From NCBI RefSeq assembly GCF_003441595.1, contig NZ_CP031848.1, positions 434,001 to 498,000 on the forward strand: a DNA stretch of 64,000 nt, given 5' to 3'. A model generated the notes under the pieces. That model searched no databases and was not told where the DNA came from. It was given only the letters and a program-made list of their open reading frames with translations. The stretch is from Marinobacter sp. Arc7-DN-1. Lineage in GTDB: Bacteria; Pseudomonadota; Gammaproteobacteria; Pseudomonadales; Oleiphilaceae. Below, in pieces: positions 20,716 to 29,834 of the stretch. The first letter of the stretch is position 1; each line of letters begins with the position of its first letter. A program made the translations under genes and the position numbers.

Positions 20716-22991
20716 TGCGAACGCCTGACCAGCCTGTTTTACGGGACATAGTCCTGATTGGCGGCGGGCACAGCCACGTCGGGGTACTGAAGCGGTTCGC
20801 CATGAACCCGGTCCCCGGCGTGCGTCTTACGCTCATCTGCCGGGATACCCACACACCCTACTCCGGCATGCTGCCCGGTTACGTAGCGGGCCATTACAGC
20901 TATGACGATGTCCACATCGACCTGAGTCGACTGGCGGAATACGCGGGAGCCCGTTTCTACCGGGCCGAGGCCATCGGCATCAACCGTGATCGAAAGCGGG
21001 TTATCTGCCGCGGCCGCCCGGATGTGCCTTACGACATTCTCTCCATCAATATCGGTTCGTCTCCCCGGGTCAATGACGTGGAAGGTGCTTCAGACCATGC
21101 GGTTCCGGTGAAGCCGATTACCGGTTTCAACAACCGCTGGCTCGCCCTGCTCTGCCGCATTGAAAACCACGAAGGGCCGCTTACCGTGGCCGTGGTTGGT
21201 GCCGGTGCCGGCGGTGTTGAACTGACTCTGGCCATGCAGTTCCGCCTCGAGAACGAGCTGAAACAGCGGGGCAAGGACCCAGCGCAACTGCATTTTCACC
21301 TCTTTGATGCTGCTGACGAGATACTTCCCACCCACAACGCAAAGGTTTGTGAGGTTTTCAGGAAGTCACTGTCTGAGCGTGGCGTGAAGGTTCATCTCGG
21401 AGCGCCGGTGAGCAAGGTTCAGCAAGGCCTGCTGATAACGGAATCCGGTGAAACCCTGCAAACCGACGAGGTACTCTGGGTGACCCGGGCCGGAGGTCCG
21501 GAGTGGCTGAAGGAAACGGGCCTGGCCCTGGACGACGGCCTTTTCCTCCGGGTTCGAGACACCCTGCAGGTCGAGAACGACGACAGCATTTTTGCCGCTG
21601 GCGATATCGCCAACGTAACCAACCATCCCCGGGAGAAAGCGGGTGTGTTTGCGGTGCGGCAAGGGCCCCCCCTGGCGGACAACCTCAAACGGCTGGCAAC
21701 CGGCAAAGACCCGAGGGACTTCTACCCGCAGCAGAAGTGGCTGGCACTGATCAGCACCGGTAACAAGTATGCGGTGGCATCCCGTGGCGATATGCGGTTT
21801 GATGGCCGCTGGGTTTGGCGCTGGAAAGACTGGATCGACCGCCGGTTCATGAAGAAATTCAACGACTTGCCTCCCATGGAGGATGAATCGAAACTACCGG
21901 ATACGGCTGCCGCCCAAAACTCTGAGGAAGCCTCCCAGGCCATTTCTGCCGTGGCCATGCGCTGTGGCGGTTGTGGCGCCAAGGTAGGTAGTACCGTTCT
22001 TTCCCGGGCCCTGGGCGAACTCAGGCCCATCGAACGGGACGACATCCTTATCGGCCTTCACGCCCCGGATGATGCGGCGGTTCTGAAGGTACCGCCGGGT
22101 AAAGCGGTGGTTCATACCGTGGACTTCTTCCGCGCCTTTATTGACGACCCCTACGTATTTGGCAAGGTTGCCGCCAACCACAGCCTCGGCGATGTCTTTG
22201 CCATGGGCGCAGAAGCCCAGAGTGCCACGGCAGTGGCCACCGTGCCTTACGGTATTGAATCCAAGGTTGAAGACGTGGTGTACCAGATGATGTCTGGTGC
22301 GGTGGAAGTGCTGAACGAAGCCGGCTGTGCCCTGGTTGGCGGCCACACCGGCGAAGGCAGGGAATTGGCACTGGGCTTTGCGGTAAACGGCCTGATCGAC
22401 CCGGAAGACGTGATGAGCAAAGGGGGTTTGAAAGCCGGAGACGCGCTGATTCTCACCAAACCCATCGGCACCGGAACGCTCTTTGCCGCCCACGCCAGGC
22501 TGGCTGCCAAAGGCCGCTGGATCGACTCTGCCCTCGCCTCCATGGTTCAGTCCAGCAAGGCCGCGGCGGATTGCCTGAGGAAGTTCGGTTCCAAGGCCTG
22601 CACGGATGTGACCGGATTTGGTTTGCTCGGGCATCTGGTGGAGATGACCAGACCGTCCGGAGTAGATGCGGAGCTGGACCTGTCCGCCATTCCGGTATTG
22701 CCGGGTGCCGAGGAAACCGCAGCCGCGGGCATTCTGAGTTCGCTGCAGCCGGCCAATATCCGGTTGCGGCGCGGTATCCGGGATCAGGAGACGTGGGTAA
22801 ATCATCCCCGCTATCCGCTGATTTTCGATCCCCAGACGGCCGGCGGCCTGCTCGCCGGCGTCGCTGCCGACAAGGCAGAGGAATGTGTCCGGGAGCTGAA
22901 AACGTTGGGCTATCCCCACGCCGCCATCATTGGCCGCGTCACGGCTCAGGACGAAACCGGTCCCATAGAGCCTGTCTCCCTTCGGGATTAA
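20715..22991 (+). CDS. selD: FAD/NAD-dependent oxidoreductase - selenide, water dikinase fusion
   Basis: 758 residues in two halves. Residues ~1-375 are a pyridine-nucleotide disulphide oxidoreductase/NDH-2-like flavoprotein (VLIGGGHSHVG dinucleotide loop, VVGAGAGGVELTLAMQ NAD loop, FAAGDIANV). Residues ~405-758 are SelD, which makes selenophosphate from selenide and ATP. Its glycine-rich start MRCGGCGAKVG has the catalytic Cys encoded by TGT (Cys420), not by a selenocysteine UGA, plus the metal/ATP block DDAAVL and TDVTGFGLLGH. The fusion may deliver reduced selenium directly to the kinase domain (inference). It is convergent with the senB-like gene, with a four-base overlap of stops. Confidence 0.93.
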   Translation: MRTPDQPVLRDIVLIGGGHSHVGVLKRFAMNPVPGVRLTLICRDTHTPYSGMLPGYVAGHYSYDDVHIDLSRLAEYAGARFYRAEAIGINRDRKRVICRGRPDVPYDILSINIGSSPRVNDVEGASDHAVPVKPITGFNNRWLALLCRIENHEGPLTVAVVGAGAGGVELTLAMQFRLENELKQRGKDPAQLHFHLFDAADEILPTHNAKVCEVFRKSLSERGVKVHLGAPVSKVQQGLLITESGETLQTDEVLWVTRAGGPEWLKETGLALDDGLFLRVRDTLQVENDDSIFAAGDIANVTNHPREKAGVFAVRQGPPLADNLKRLATGKDPRDFYPQQKWLALISTGNKYAVASRGDMRFDGRWVWRWKDWIDRRFMKKFNDLPPMEDESKLPDTAAAQNSEEASQAISAVAMRCGGCGAKVGSTVLSRALGELRPIERDDILIGLHAPDDAAVLKVPPGKAVVHTVDFFRAFIDDPYVFGKVAANHSLGDVFAMGAEAQSATAVATVPYGIESKVEDVVYQMMSGAVEVLNEAGCALVGGHTGEGRELALGFAVNGLIDPEDVMSKGGLKAGDALILTKPIGTGTLFAAHARLAAKGRWIDSALASMVQSSKAAADCLRKFGSKACTDVTGFGLLGHLVEMTRPSGVDAELDLSAIPVLPGAEETAAAGILSSLQPANIRLRRGIRDQETWVNHPRYPLIFDPQTAGGLLAGVAADKAEECVRELKTLGYPHAAIIGRVTAQDETGPIEPVSLRD

Positions 22992-23974
22992 GCCCTCTCT
23001 GAGCAGCGCTGCACCGCCAGGGTCAGCGCCTGCTCCAGAGATGCCTGCTCGTTTTCCGGTACAAAATGCCCGGCCAGTTGGCTGACCTGCACTTTCAGGG
23101 CCGCCAGGAATTCCGGATGCTGTTCTGCACGGTAAAGCAGGCCTGCCAGGGCCCGCTCATCCTTCACGGGAAAATAGCCAGGATAATCTTTTCCAAGCAA
23201 TCCAATATTCCCGGGGATGCTTGAGGCAATCACCGGCAGGCCGGCCCTGCAGGCTTCTGAGACAACATTGGCGCCGCCCTCCATCACTGAACTGATCACC
23301 ATTAACTGACTGTTTGCCATCAGTTGCCGGATTTCATCCTGCTCCAGTTCGCCCAGCCAGCGGAAGCGTGGGTTCTGCTCCATTTCCCGCTCGGCCATCC
23401 TCTGCCACTCCCCGTTGTGGGGCTTACCAGCGCAGAGAACCCGGATCGATGAATCGTCTGGCAGCAACCTCGCTGCATACGCAGCCCGTAGTGAGTCCTT
23501 TTCCTCTCTCAGGTGGCCAATTACACACACGCCGAACCCTGCATTCGCCTGGGCTGGCTGCGGTGAAGGAAGGCTTTCAGGCCCCTCCGCTGACTGGTAG
23601 AGGGTGACCAGTTTGGTGGCGAACCCAGCGGGGATGTCGTTTGCCACCAGCTCATGCAGCCCGATCAGCGCATCTGCTTCCGTTATGGAGTACAGCGTGT
23701 CCTGCGGAAACTCATGCTGGTGCCGGTAGATATCGGTTCCGGTAAGCGCGACGATCAGGGGCTTTCCCGGGCGGGTTTCCCGAAACTGGCGAATCGCCCG
23801 AACGCTACGCCAGGCGTGCAAAGCCACGAAGGCATCACAGGGTTCCCCCCGGTATTCCGTAACCACAGAGACCCTGTGCCCGGCATTTCCCAGCAGGGAT
23901 TTCCAGCGCTCTGCCGTGGCCCGGTTGCCCGCTTTTGATCCAGGTTCTGCTGGAGTAATTATGACTATCTTCAT
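22988..23974 (-). CDS. senB: SenB-like selenosugar synthase / TIGR04348-type glycosyltransferase
   Basis: 328 residues of a GT4-like glycosyltransferase. The start is KIVIITPAEPGSKAGNRATAERW, and later blocks are VALTGTDIYRH, VIGHLREEKDSLRAAYAARLLP and SSVMEGGANVVSEACRAGLPVIAS (nucleotide-sugar binding). This layout fits the family first catalogued as a selD-associated glycosyltransferase. In the selenoneine pathway SenB joins selenophosphate to UDP-sugar to give a selenosugar. Family assignment is from recalled motifs. I chose the ATG at 23974. Adjacent selD and a selenium-type transporter strongly support a selenium role. The partner SenA (EgtB-like) is not in this window. Confidence 0.8.
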   Translation of the reverse strand: MKIVIITPAEPGSKAGNRATAERWKSLLGNAGHRVSVVTEYRGEPCDAFVALHAWRSVRAIRQFRETRPGKPLIVALTGTDIYRHQHEFPQDTLYSITEADALIGLHELVANDIPAGFATKLVTLYQSAEGPESLPSPQPAQANAGFGVCVIGHLREEKDSLRAAYAARLLPDDSSIRVLCAGKPHNGEWQRMAEREMEQNPRFRWLGELEQDEIRQLMANSQLMVISSVMEGGANVVSEACRAGLPVIASSIPGNIGLLGKDYPGYFPVKDERALAGLLYRAEQHPEFLAALKVQVSQLAGHFVPENEQASLEQALTLAVQRCSERA

Positions 23975-24165
23975 GGCACACGCTTGCGATTGAATAAGTG
24001 AAAAATAAGGCACCGGCCCCTGAGCCAATTAAACCCGGAAATCGTATAGCTGTTCAGAGTTAACGTAAATCAAGGTATCCTGCCGGACACCGGGGAACGT
24101 TGATTTCACTCGCCGCAAATCCAAACTGTCCAGCAAAACACTGTCTGGCAAAATAAGGGGGCCCA

Positions 24166-25041
24166 ATGGCTCTTAATCTTATACGGAAATTGATGATTTC
24201 CAGCCTTTTCTGTTTCACCGCAGCATCGGCGGCCGCTGAAACCTTTGTGTTTACAGCCATACCCGATGAGGATGAAACCAAACTGGTAGAGCGCTTCAAA
24301 GGTGTTGCGGATTACCTCTCCGGTGAACTGGATGTTGAGGTCCGCTACATCCCGGTTAAATCTTACGCCGCCGCAGTTTCCGCGTTCCGCAATAATCAGG
24401 TTCAACTGGCCTGGTTTGGCGGGCTGTCCGGTGTTCAGGCGCGTCGCCTGGTGCCGGGCTCCGAGGCGATTGCCCAGGGCGTGGAAGATGAAGCGTTTGA
24501 AACCTACTTCATTGCCAACACCAGCACCGGTATAGAGCCTGCGGATGAGCTTTCCGCGCTGGAAGATGAACTCCGGGGTAAAACCTTCACCTTTGGTTCC
24601 AAGGGCTCTACATCCGGCCGCCTGATGCCTGAATTCTATATCCGTGACGTGTTTGGCGCCCGGCCGGCAGACTTCTTCTCCCGCGTTGGCTTCAGCGGCA
24701 ACCACACCCGTACCCTGCGTCTTGTGGAAGCCGGTACCTACGAAGTGGGCGCCCTGAACTTTCAGGTTTGGGAAAAAGAACTGGCCGACGGCAACATCGA
24801 CACCGACGCGGTTAAGGTCATCTGGACCACGCCTGCCTACCCGGACTATCAGTGGACCATTCGCGGTGACGTCGACGAGCGTTTCGGCGACGGTTTCAAG
24901 CAGCGCGTCACCGAAGCTCTTCTCAACCTGGACGATCACAAACTGCTTGAGAGCTTTCCCCGCTCCGGTTTTATTCCTGCATCGAACGACGATTACGAGC
25001 CTGTTCGCAAGACTGCGGAAGAGATTGGGATCCTCGATTGA
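24166..25041 (+). CDS. PhnD-like substrate-binding protein, putative selenium-oxyanion importer
   Basis: 291 residues with a signal peptide (about residues 1-24, ending ASAAAE). The mature part is a phosphonate/PhnD-type periplasmic binding protein (FTAIPDEDETKLVERFKGVADYLS; QLAWFGGLSGVQAR; TFTFGSKGSTSGRLMPEFY). A branch of this family next to selD has been proposed to bind selenate or another selenium species. That annotation comes from neighbourhood, not biochemistry, as far as I know. The context here (selD fusion and senB) fits. It is the first gene of a binding protein-ATPase-permease operon and overlaps the ATPase start (TGATG). Phosphonate or phosphite remains an alternative substrate. 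Confidence 0.82.
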   Translation: MALNLIRKLMISSLFCFTAASAAAETFVFTAIPDEDETKLVERFKGVADYLSGELDVEVRYIPVKSYAAAVSAFRNNQVQLAWFGGLSGVQARRLVPGSEAIAQGVEDEAFETYFIANTSTGIEPADELSALEDELRGKTFTFGSKGSTSGRLMPEFYIRDVFGARPADFFSRVGFSGNHTRTLRLVEAGTYEVGALNFQVWEKELADGNIDTDAVKVIWTTPAYPDYQWTIRGDVDERFGDGFKQRVTEALLNLDDHKLLESFPRSGFIPASNDDYEPVRKTAEEIGILD

Positions 25042-25691
25042 TGTCAGGCTTTGACCTAACGGGCCTCACGGCCTCTTTCGGTGGTGAGCGGGTTATTGGC
25101 CCGCTCTCACTGAGGGTTCAACAGGGTGAAAAGGTCGCTCTGGTTGGCAAGAGCGGTGCCGGTAAGTCCACACTCATGCGCTTGATTCACGAACGGGTTG
25201 ATCGCGAGTCCTCCCTGGTACCCCAGGATCTGGGCCTGGTGAATGCACTGCCGGTATTCCATAACGTGTTTATGGGCCAGCTCGACAAACATTCTGCCTG
25301 GTACAGTACGGTTACCCTGATACGCCCGTTTTTCCGGGACCGCGATAAGGTTCGCGAGATTCTACAAGCGCTGGGCATGTCGGAAAAACTCTGGATGCCG
25401 ACCGCTTCGCTCTCCGGAGGCCAACGTCAGCGGGTTGCCATTGCCCGTGCTCTTTATCGTAATGCGCCGGTGTTGCTTGCTGACGAGCCAATTTCCGCAC
25501 TCGACGGCCCCATGGCTCATCTGGTAATGCAGCTACTCAGGCAACGATTCGCCACAAGTGTGATAGCCCTCCACGATGTCGAAATGGCCCTGAAATACTG
25601 CAACCGGATCGTCGGAATCCAGGACGGACAGGTGGCCCTGGATGAAGCCAGTGACCACCTGAAGGCAGCCGACATCATGTCTCTCTACTAG
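25041..25691 (+). CDS. ABC transporter ATP-binding protein (PhnC-like)
   Basis: 216 residues, a compact ABC ATPase. Walker A is GKSGAGKST near residue 37, the signature LSGGQRQRVAIARAL, and Walker B VLLADEP with the switch His in ALHDVEMA. It lacks the usual regulatory C-terminal extension. The start ATG overlaps the stop of the binding-protein gene. It powers import by the adjoining permease. Confidence 0.92.
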   Translation: MSGFDLTGLTASFGGERVIGPLSLRVQQGEKVALVGKSGAGKSTLMRLIHERVDRESSLVPQDLGLVNALPVFHNVFMGQLDKHSAWYSTVTLIRPFFRDRDKVREILQALGMSEKLWMPTASLSGGQRQRVAIARALYRNAPVLLADEPISALDGPMAHLVMQLLRQRFATSVIALHDVEMALKYCNRIVGIQDGQVALDEASDHLKAADIMSLY

Positions 25692-25707
25692 GGAAGCGGC
25701 CAGTTAC

Positions 25708-27174
25708 ATGCTTTCTTCGCCAACGGTTCGCACCAGCCTGATCTTCCTTGGCATCGCCCTGGTCGGACTGCTGTTTGCTGACATCGCCATTACGGCATCG
25801 AATCCCTGGCGGGACCTCGGCAACTTCTTTCTTGGCGTGATCACTCCGAATTTCTTCAGCAGCGAAGGCTTGATGACCGCGCTGCTGAGAACCGTTGCCT
25901 TTGCCTTTGTGGGGGTGGCGTTGGGTAGCGTTTGCGGATTTTTACTGTCGCTGGCCTACCACTTGCTGCCTGTCCGGATATTCTGTGCCTTTATCCGGGC
26001 CATCCACGAGCTTTTCTGGGCGCTCATTTTTCTTCAGTTTTTTGGATTTCACCCCCTTACCGGGGTGCTGGCGATAGCCATTCCCTACTCAGGGATTTTC
26101 GCCAAGGTCTATTCCGAGATCCTGGATGAGGCGGACCCGGAACCCGGGCGTCTGCTGCCGCCGCGCACCGGGGTTATCGCAGCGTTTCTCTACACCCGTA
26201 TTCCCGAGTGCTGGGTGCAGTTGCGGACCTACACCGCCTACCGCCTGGAATGCGGCCTTCGTTCCAGCGCCATTCTCGGGTTCGTTGGCTTGCCCACGCT
26301 CGGCTTCTACCTGGAATCTTCCTTCTCCCAGGGGCTCTACTCCGATGCCGGGGCAATGCTGATCCTGTTTTACGTGTTGATTGCAACGATGCCCCTGTGG
26401 GTGAAACCAAAGCTCTTGCCGGTTTATGTTCTCGGTGCTCCATTCTTTCTGGGCGAAGGGCTGCCGATTGTCTGGGGCAATATGGAACGCTTTTTCACTA
26501 AGGACATCGTCCCCAGCCCGCTGCGGGATGGCGAGGGGCTGGCAGGCCTGCTGCCCTGGCTGAGCGACCTGATGATTAACGAGGCCCTGCCCGGCATCTG
26601 GAATACCCTGGTACTTACCCAGATCGCCCTTGTGGCTACCGGAATACTGACCCTTCTGGCTTTCCCGTTGATCTCCAATCATTTCGGCGGCCCGGTCCGG
26701 CGTACCTCCGGACATGTTTTCCTGGTGATTGCGCGTTCCACGCCGGAATACATCCTGGCCTATATTCTCCTGCAGCTCTGGGGACCGTCCATGCTGCCAG
26801 CGGTGGTGGCACTGGCGCTTCATAACGGCGGCATCATCGGCCACCTGATTGGCCGGCAGACCAACTCCATACACCTGCGCCCGGACGCGCCCACCGGTTT
26901 CAACCGTTACAGCTGGGAACTGGTTCCGCGGGTCTACCGGTCCTTCCTTGCGTTTCTTTTCTACCGGTGGGAAATCATCATGCGGGAAACCGCCATTCTC
27001 GGCATTCTTGGTATCTACACGCTGGGCTTCTATGTCGACAGTGCCATCCAGAACATCCGGTTTGATCGGGCCATGATCCTGATCCTGATCACCGCCCTTC
27101 TGAACATCGGCATTGATGCCCTGGGCCGTTACATTCGCAGGAAACTGGCCCTGCAGACCATGCCAACCTGCTGA
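25708..27174 (+). CDS. ABC transporter permease, double-length PhnE-like
   Basis: 488 residues holding two consecutive permease modules in one chain, roughly residues 10-225 and 280-480. Each ends with the ATPase-contacting EAA-like loop (YRLECGLRSSAILGFVGLPTLGF; RETAILGILGIYTLGFYVDSAIQ). Around ten to twelve hydrophobic helices are visible. Most PhnE proteins have a single module, so one fused chain would replace the homodimer. It starts 16 bases after the ATPase. No further transporter gene follows. Confidence 0.88.
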   Translation: MLSSPTVRTSLIFLGIALVGLLFADIAITASNPWRDLGNFFLGVITPNFFSSEGLMTALLRTVAFAFVGVALGSVCGFLLSLAYHLLPVRIFCAFIRAIHELFWALIFLQFFGFHPLTGVLAIAIPYSGIFAKVYSEILDEADPEPGRLLPPRTGVIAAFLYTRIPECWVQLRTYTAYRLECGLRSSAILGFVGLPTLGFYLESSFSQGLYSDAGAMLILFYVLIATMPLWVKPKLLPVYVLGAPFFLGEGLPIVWGNMERFFTKDIVPSPLRDGEGLAGLLPWLSDLMINEALPGIWNTLVLTQIALVATGILTLLAFPLISNHFGGPVRRTSGHVFLVIARSTPEYILAYILLQLWGPSMLPAVVALALHNGGIIGHLIGRQTNSIHLRPDAPTGFNRYSWELVPRVYRSFLAFLFYRWEIIMRETAILGILGIYTLGFYVDSAIQNIRFDRAMILILITALLNIGIDALGRYIRRKLALQTMPTC

Positions 27175-27332
27175 TCGGCCTGCTTTTCACGGAATGCCCG
27201 CTGCGATCCCTGTCACAGTTCCGTCATTTGAGTCAATTCTGAGCCAGGATATGGCGACAGGTTGGCGGTATTGGTCAGATACATACCGTTACAATGTAAT
27301 CACCTTTTGCAACATTCCGGGTTCTGGTGACC

Positions 27333-27902
27333 ATGGTTGACGGGTTGATTCTTCTTACTCAGGTGGGGCTGCTGGCGCTGCTTCTTTTACTGGCTTTCCG
27401 GATGTCGGCGCTGGTGCGCGCGGAACCCGTTAATTGCACGTCTCCTGTCTATGTCAGTGAGCCCCGCACCGCTGCCCGGGGAAGTTTCGGGCAGCATTCG
27501 TCCAGACCTGTTTCAGATCGGGCCCGGCTGATCACCCAGTTGCATATCCTTGCCGGCTTGCAGGAGCGGGATTGCAGGGTGAACGGCTTGGAACTGCCTG
27601 CGGCACCGGAAGTGGTGCGGGCGTATGCCGCGGCGTGGTTGTACGGTGCCGGATGCGCACTCAGCGAAAAATCCACCCGCCATTCCGGGGCGCTGGCCCG
27701 CGTGGTCGCCCAGATCGCCAGCCGTAAGACCGGCATCCCGCAACAGGAAGCCCTCCAGGCAATAAGCACATTAACCGGAAGCACCGTACTGCTGGCCTGC
27801 TTCCGGGCAGGGCTGGAAGGCGCGGAATTCTGGCGGGAAAGTCAGTACGTGCCGCCGGCGTCGAGCCTTTACGAGGCCATTACCGCCAACGCGTTTATCT
27901 AG
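27333..27902 (+). CDS. Unknown membrane-anchored protein downstream of the selenium locus
   Basis: 189 residues that I do not recognise. An N-terminal membrane helix (residues ~5-24, LILLTQVGLLALLLLLAFRM) is followed by an alpha-helical soluble part of ~165 residues. This part carries four scattered cysteines (VNCTSP, RDCRVN, AGCALSE, LACFRAG) and the phrase RVVAQIASRKTGIPQQEALQAISTLTG. The ATG at 27333 is preferred to an upstream GTG. It follows the permease by about 160 bases with its own leader, so it may be separately transcribed. Its end overlaps the next convergent gene by eight bases. Confidence 0.7.
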   Translation: MVDGLILLTQVGLLALLLLLAFRMSALVRAEPVNCTSPVYVSEPRTAARGSFGQHSSRPVSDRARLITQLHILAGLQERDCRVNGLELPAAPEVVRAYAAAWLYGAGCALSEKSTRHSGALARVVAQIASRKTGIPQQEALQAISTLTGSTVLLACFRAGLEGAEFWRESQYVPPASSLYEAITANAFI

Positions 27903-28206
27903 TGGCCTGTCTCGGAGTGGTTTCAAGCACCCAGTCAGTGCCCAGGGCAACCGGTTCTGCGTGGTCCTGTTCGTCTGCCCGGGTACCGGTAATCTCTGGG
28001 TGTGTGAACCCGCCATCATCGGTATTGGCCATGCTGTCCACATCCACCGACCGCACCACGTAGGTGACGCCGCCGGCCAGCACTTTCGCCCGGTGGGTCA
28101 ACCCGAAGACAAAACGGCAATAATCGAGTTTCAGCTGGATCAGATCCTGCTCGGCCTTGCGGATTTTCCTCAGCAGTACCTTCTGAACACTATCTCCGTA
28201 ATCCAT
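27895..28206 (-). CDS. Unknown small protein
   Basis: 103 residues, unrecognised. The N-terminal half is charged and probably helical (SVQKVLLRKIRKAEQDLIQLKLDYCRFVFG). The second half is acidic and looks disordered (DGGFTHPEITGTRADEQDHAEPV). I place the start at the ATG at 28206. No signal peptide or membrane segment is seen. The first 60 residues resemble short cytoplasmic helper proteins of unknown role. Real coding is supported by the absence of a better frame and a clean convergent arrangement. Confidence 0.6.
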   Translation of the reverse strand: MDYGDSVQKVLLRKIRKAEQDLIQLKLDYCRFVFGLTHRAKVLAGGVTYVVRSVDVDSMANTDDGGFTHPEITGTRADEQDHAEPVALGTDWVLETTPRQATR

Positions 28207-28289
28207 CACGTGCCCCCTGACATTGGCAATTTCGCCATTTTACACAATCCCGACCGCTTGTCAGCCAACCGATTCCCGGTTTGCGGCTC

Positions 28290-28757
28290 TCAGCGTGACT
28301 GGGCCTGAAATACCAGCTTTAGCGGAATATCACCGATCGGCTCCTGGCCCTGCTGCAGATCAATACGCCAGGTCATGGCGGAGTCCATAGTGCAGAAAGG
28401 CGCGGTAAAGCGTGCGGAATATTTGTTTTCAATGCGGTTGCCCAGAGGCACCGGATACTCCCCCATGTACATGGATTCGCCTCTCAGAACCGCCAGAAAC
28501 CGCTCAGGTCGCTGCGGGGTGGTTACTGTGAGCTGGTATTCAATACCCGGCTCACCCTCCCCGGTTAATGTATCCAGAGTCGCCTCCCACTTGCCAGCGG
28601 GCGTCGTCCACTGGCAGGGCGCAGCGAGAAGATTGCACTCGGCCATGGGTTGGCCGCTCCCGCTTTGGTTAACGGCATCCCCCAGCATTCGCGGGCCGAA
28701 GACCACGGCAGCAATCAAACCCACGATCAATCCCACAACTGCTATTGCGCGTACCAT
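28290..28757 (-). CDS. Unknown protein with N-terminal membrane anchor or signal
   Basis: 155 residues from the ATG at 28757. The hydrophobic segment AIAVVGLIVGLIAAVVFG (residues ~4-21) anchors or exports it. The exported part has cysteines in AECNLLAAPCQW and FCTMDSAMTW, and it ends with the strand-like DIPLKLVFQAQ. The frame is open further upstream to 28877, but that piece has no RBS or likeness. The layout, with paired cysteines outside the membrane, suits a small periplasmic protein. It diverges from the ABC exporter genes. Confidence 0.65.
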   Translation of the reverse strand: MVRAIAVVGLIVGLIAAVVFGPRMLGDAVNQSGSGQPMAECNLLAAPCQWTTPAGKWEATLDTLTGEGEPGIEYQLTVTTPQRPERFLAVLRGESMYMGEYPVPLGNRIENKYSARFTAPFCTMDSAMTWRIDLQQGQEPIGDIPLKLVFQAQSR

Positions 28758-28888
28758 AACCGCACCCTGAATTAACCAGCACGGTATTATGGTGGTTTCT
28801 CCTGCCAAGGCAAAGGTTTCTAAACTGGCGCCAGTCATGAGAAAATACGGCGCCTTCAATTGACCCATTCTGACCACAGGACACGCCC

Positions 28889-29809
28889 GTGCAGCCGGAT
28901 ATTTCCGTTAAGCACCTAAGCAAGGTTTATGATGACGGCTTCCAGGCCCTGAAAGACATCAACCTGGACATCAAGCGTGGCGAGATCTTCGCCCTGCTCG
29001 GCCCCAATGGCGCCGGCAAAACCACGCTGATCAGTATCATCTGCGGCATCGTCAACCTCTCTTCCGGCCAAGTACAAGCCGCCGGTTACGACATCGTCAA
29101 AGACTACCGCAAGGCCCGGGAAACCATTGGCCTGGTACCCCAGGAGCTGAATACCGATTCCTTCGAGACCGTCTGGAGCGCGGTGTCTTTCAGCCGTGGC
29201 CTGTTCGGCAAGCCACCGAAGCCGGCACACATCGAGAAGGTGCTGAAAGACCTGTCCCTGTGGGACAAACGCAACAATCGGATCATGTCCCTCTCGGGCG
29301 GCATGAAGCGCCGGGTGATGATTGCCAAGGCCCTGTCCCACGAGCCGCAGATCCTGTTCCTGGATGAGCCCACCGCCGGCGTTGACGTGGAATTGCGCCG
29401 GGACATGTGGGAAATGGTCCGCAAGCTCCGGGAAAACGGCGTCACCATCATCCTCACCACCCATTACATCGAAGAGGCCGAGGAAATGGCGGACCGCATC
29501 GGTGTGATCCGGGGTGGTGAGATCATCCTGGTGGAAGACAAAGCCCAGCTGATGACCAAACTGGGCAAAAAGGAACTCCGGCTCCAACTGCAGCAGAAGC
29601 TGGACAAGATGCCCGGCGAACTCATGCTGGAGCCCGTGGAACTGTCGGACGACGGTTACGAGCTGGTTTACACCTTCGATTCCCAGCAGGAACAAGCCGG
29701 CGTGGCCCGGCTGCTTCGCACACTCGGCGACCTTGGTATCGAGTACCGGGATCTGCAAACCCGGGAAAGTTCCCTCGAAGAGATTTTTGTCGGCCTGGTG
29801 CATGAATAA
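28889..29809 (+). CDS. ABC-2 type exporter, ATP-binding subunit
   Basis: 306 residues with a GTG start. Walker A is GPNGAGKTT near residue 40, the signature [15 protein letters not shown], Walker [13 protein letters not shown], and the switch His is in [18 protein letters not shown]. The C-terminal ~80 residues are the regulatory extension typical of DrrA/YadG-type exporters. It pairs with the permease starting 26 bases downstream. Substrate unknown; YadGH-like exporters are the closest recalled group. Confidence 0.93.
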   Translation: MQPDISVKHLSKVYDDGFQALKDINLDIKRGEIFALLGPNGAGKTTLISIICGIVNLSSGQVQAAGYDIVKDYRKARETIGLVPQELNTDSFETVWSAVSFSRGLFGKPPKPAHIEKVLKDLSLWDKRNNRIMSLSGGMKRRVMIAKALSHEPQILFLDEPTAGVDVELRRDMWEMVRKLRENGVTIILTTHYIEEAEEMADRIGVIRGGEIILVEDKAQLMTKLGKKELRLQLQQKLDKMPGELMLEPVELSDDGYELVYTFDSQQEQAGVARLLRTLGDLGIEYRDLQTRESSLEEIFVGLVHE

Positions 29810-29834
29810 GCCCGCCGACCCATTGGAGAAAGGC

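Noticed and set aside
21957..21974. Possible selenocysteine (UGA) at the SelD active site
   Set aside because: Both cysteine codons in the glycine-rich loop are TGT, so this is the cysteine form and no SECIS element is needed.
24166..27174. Phosphonate uptake operon
   Set aside because: The proteins are PhnDCE-like, but no C-P lyase, phosphonatase or phosphite gene is near and the neighbours are selenium genes. It is kept only as an alternative substrate.
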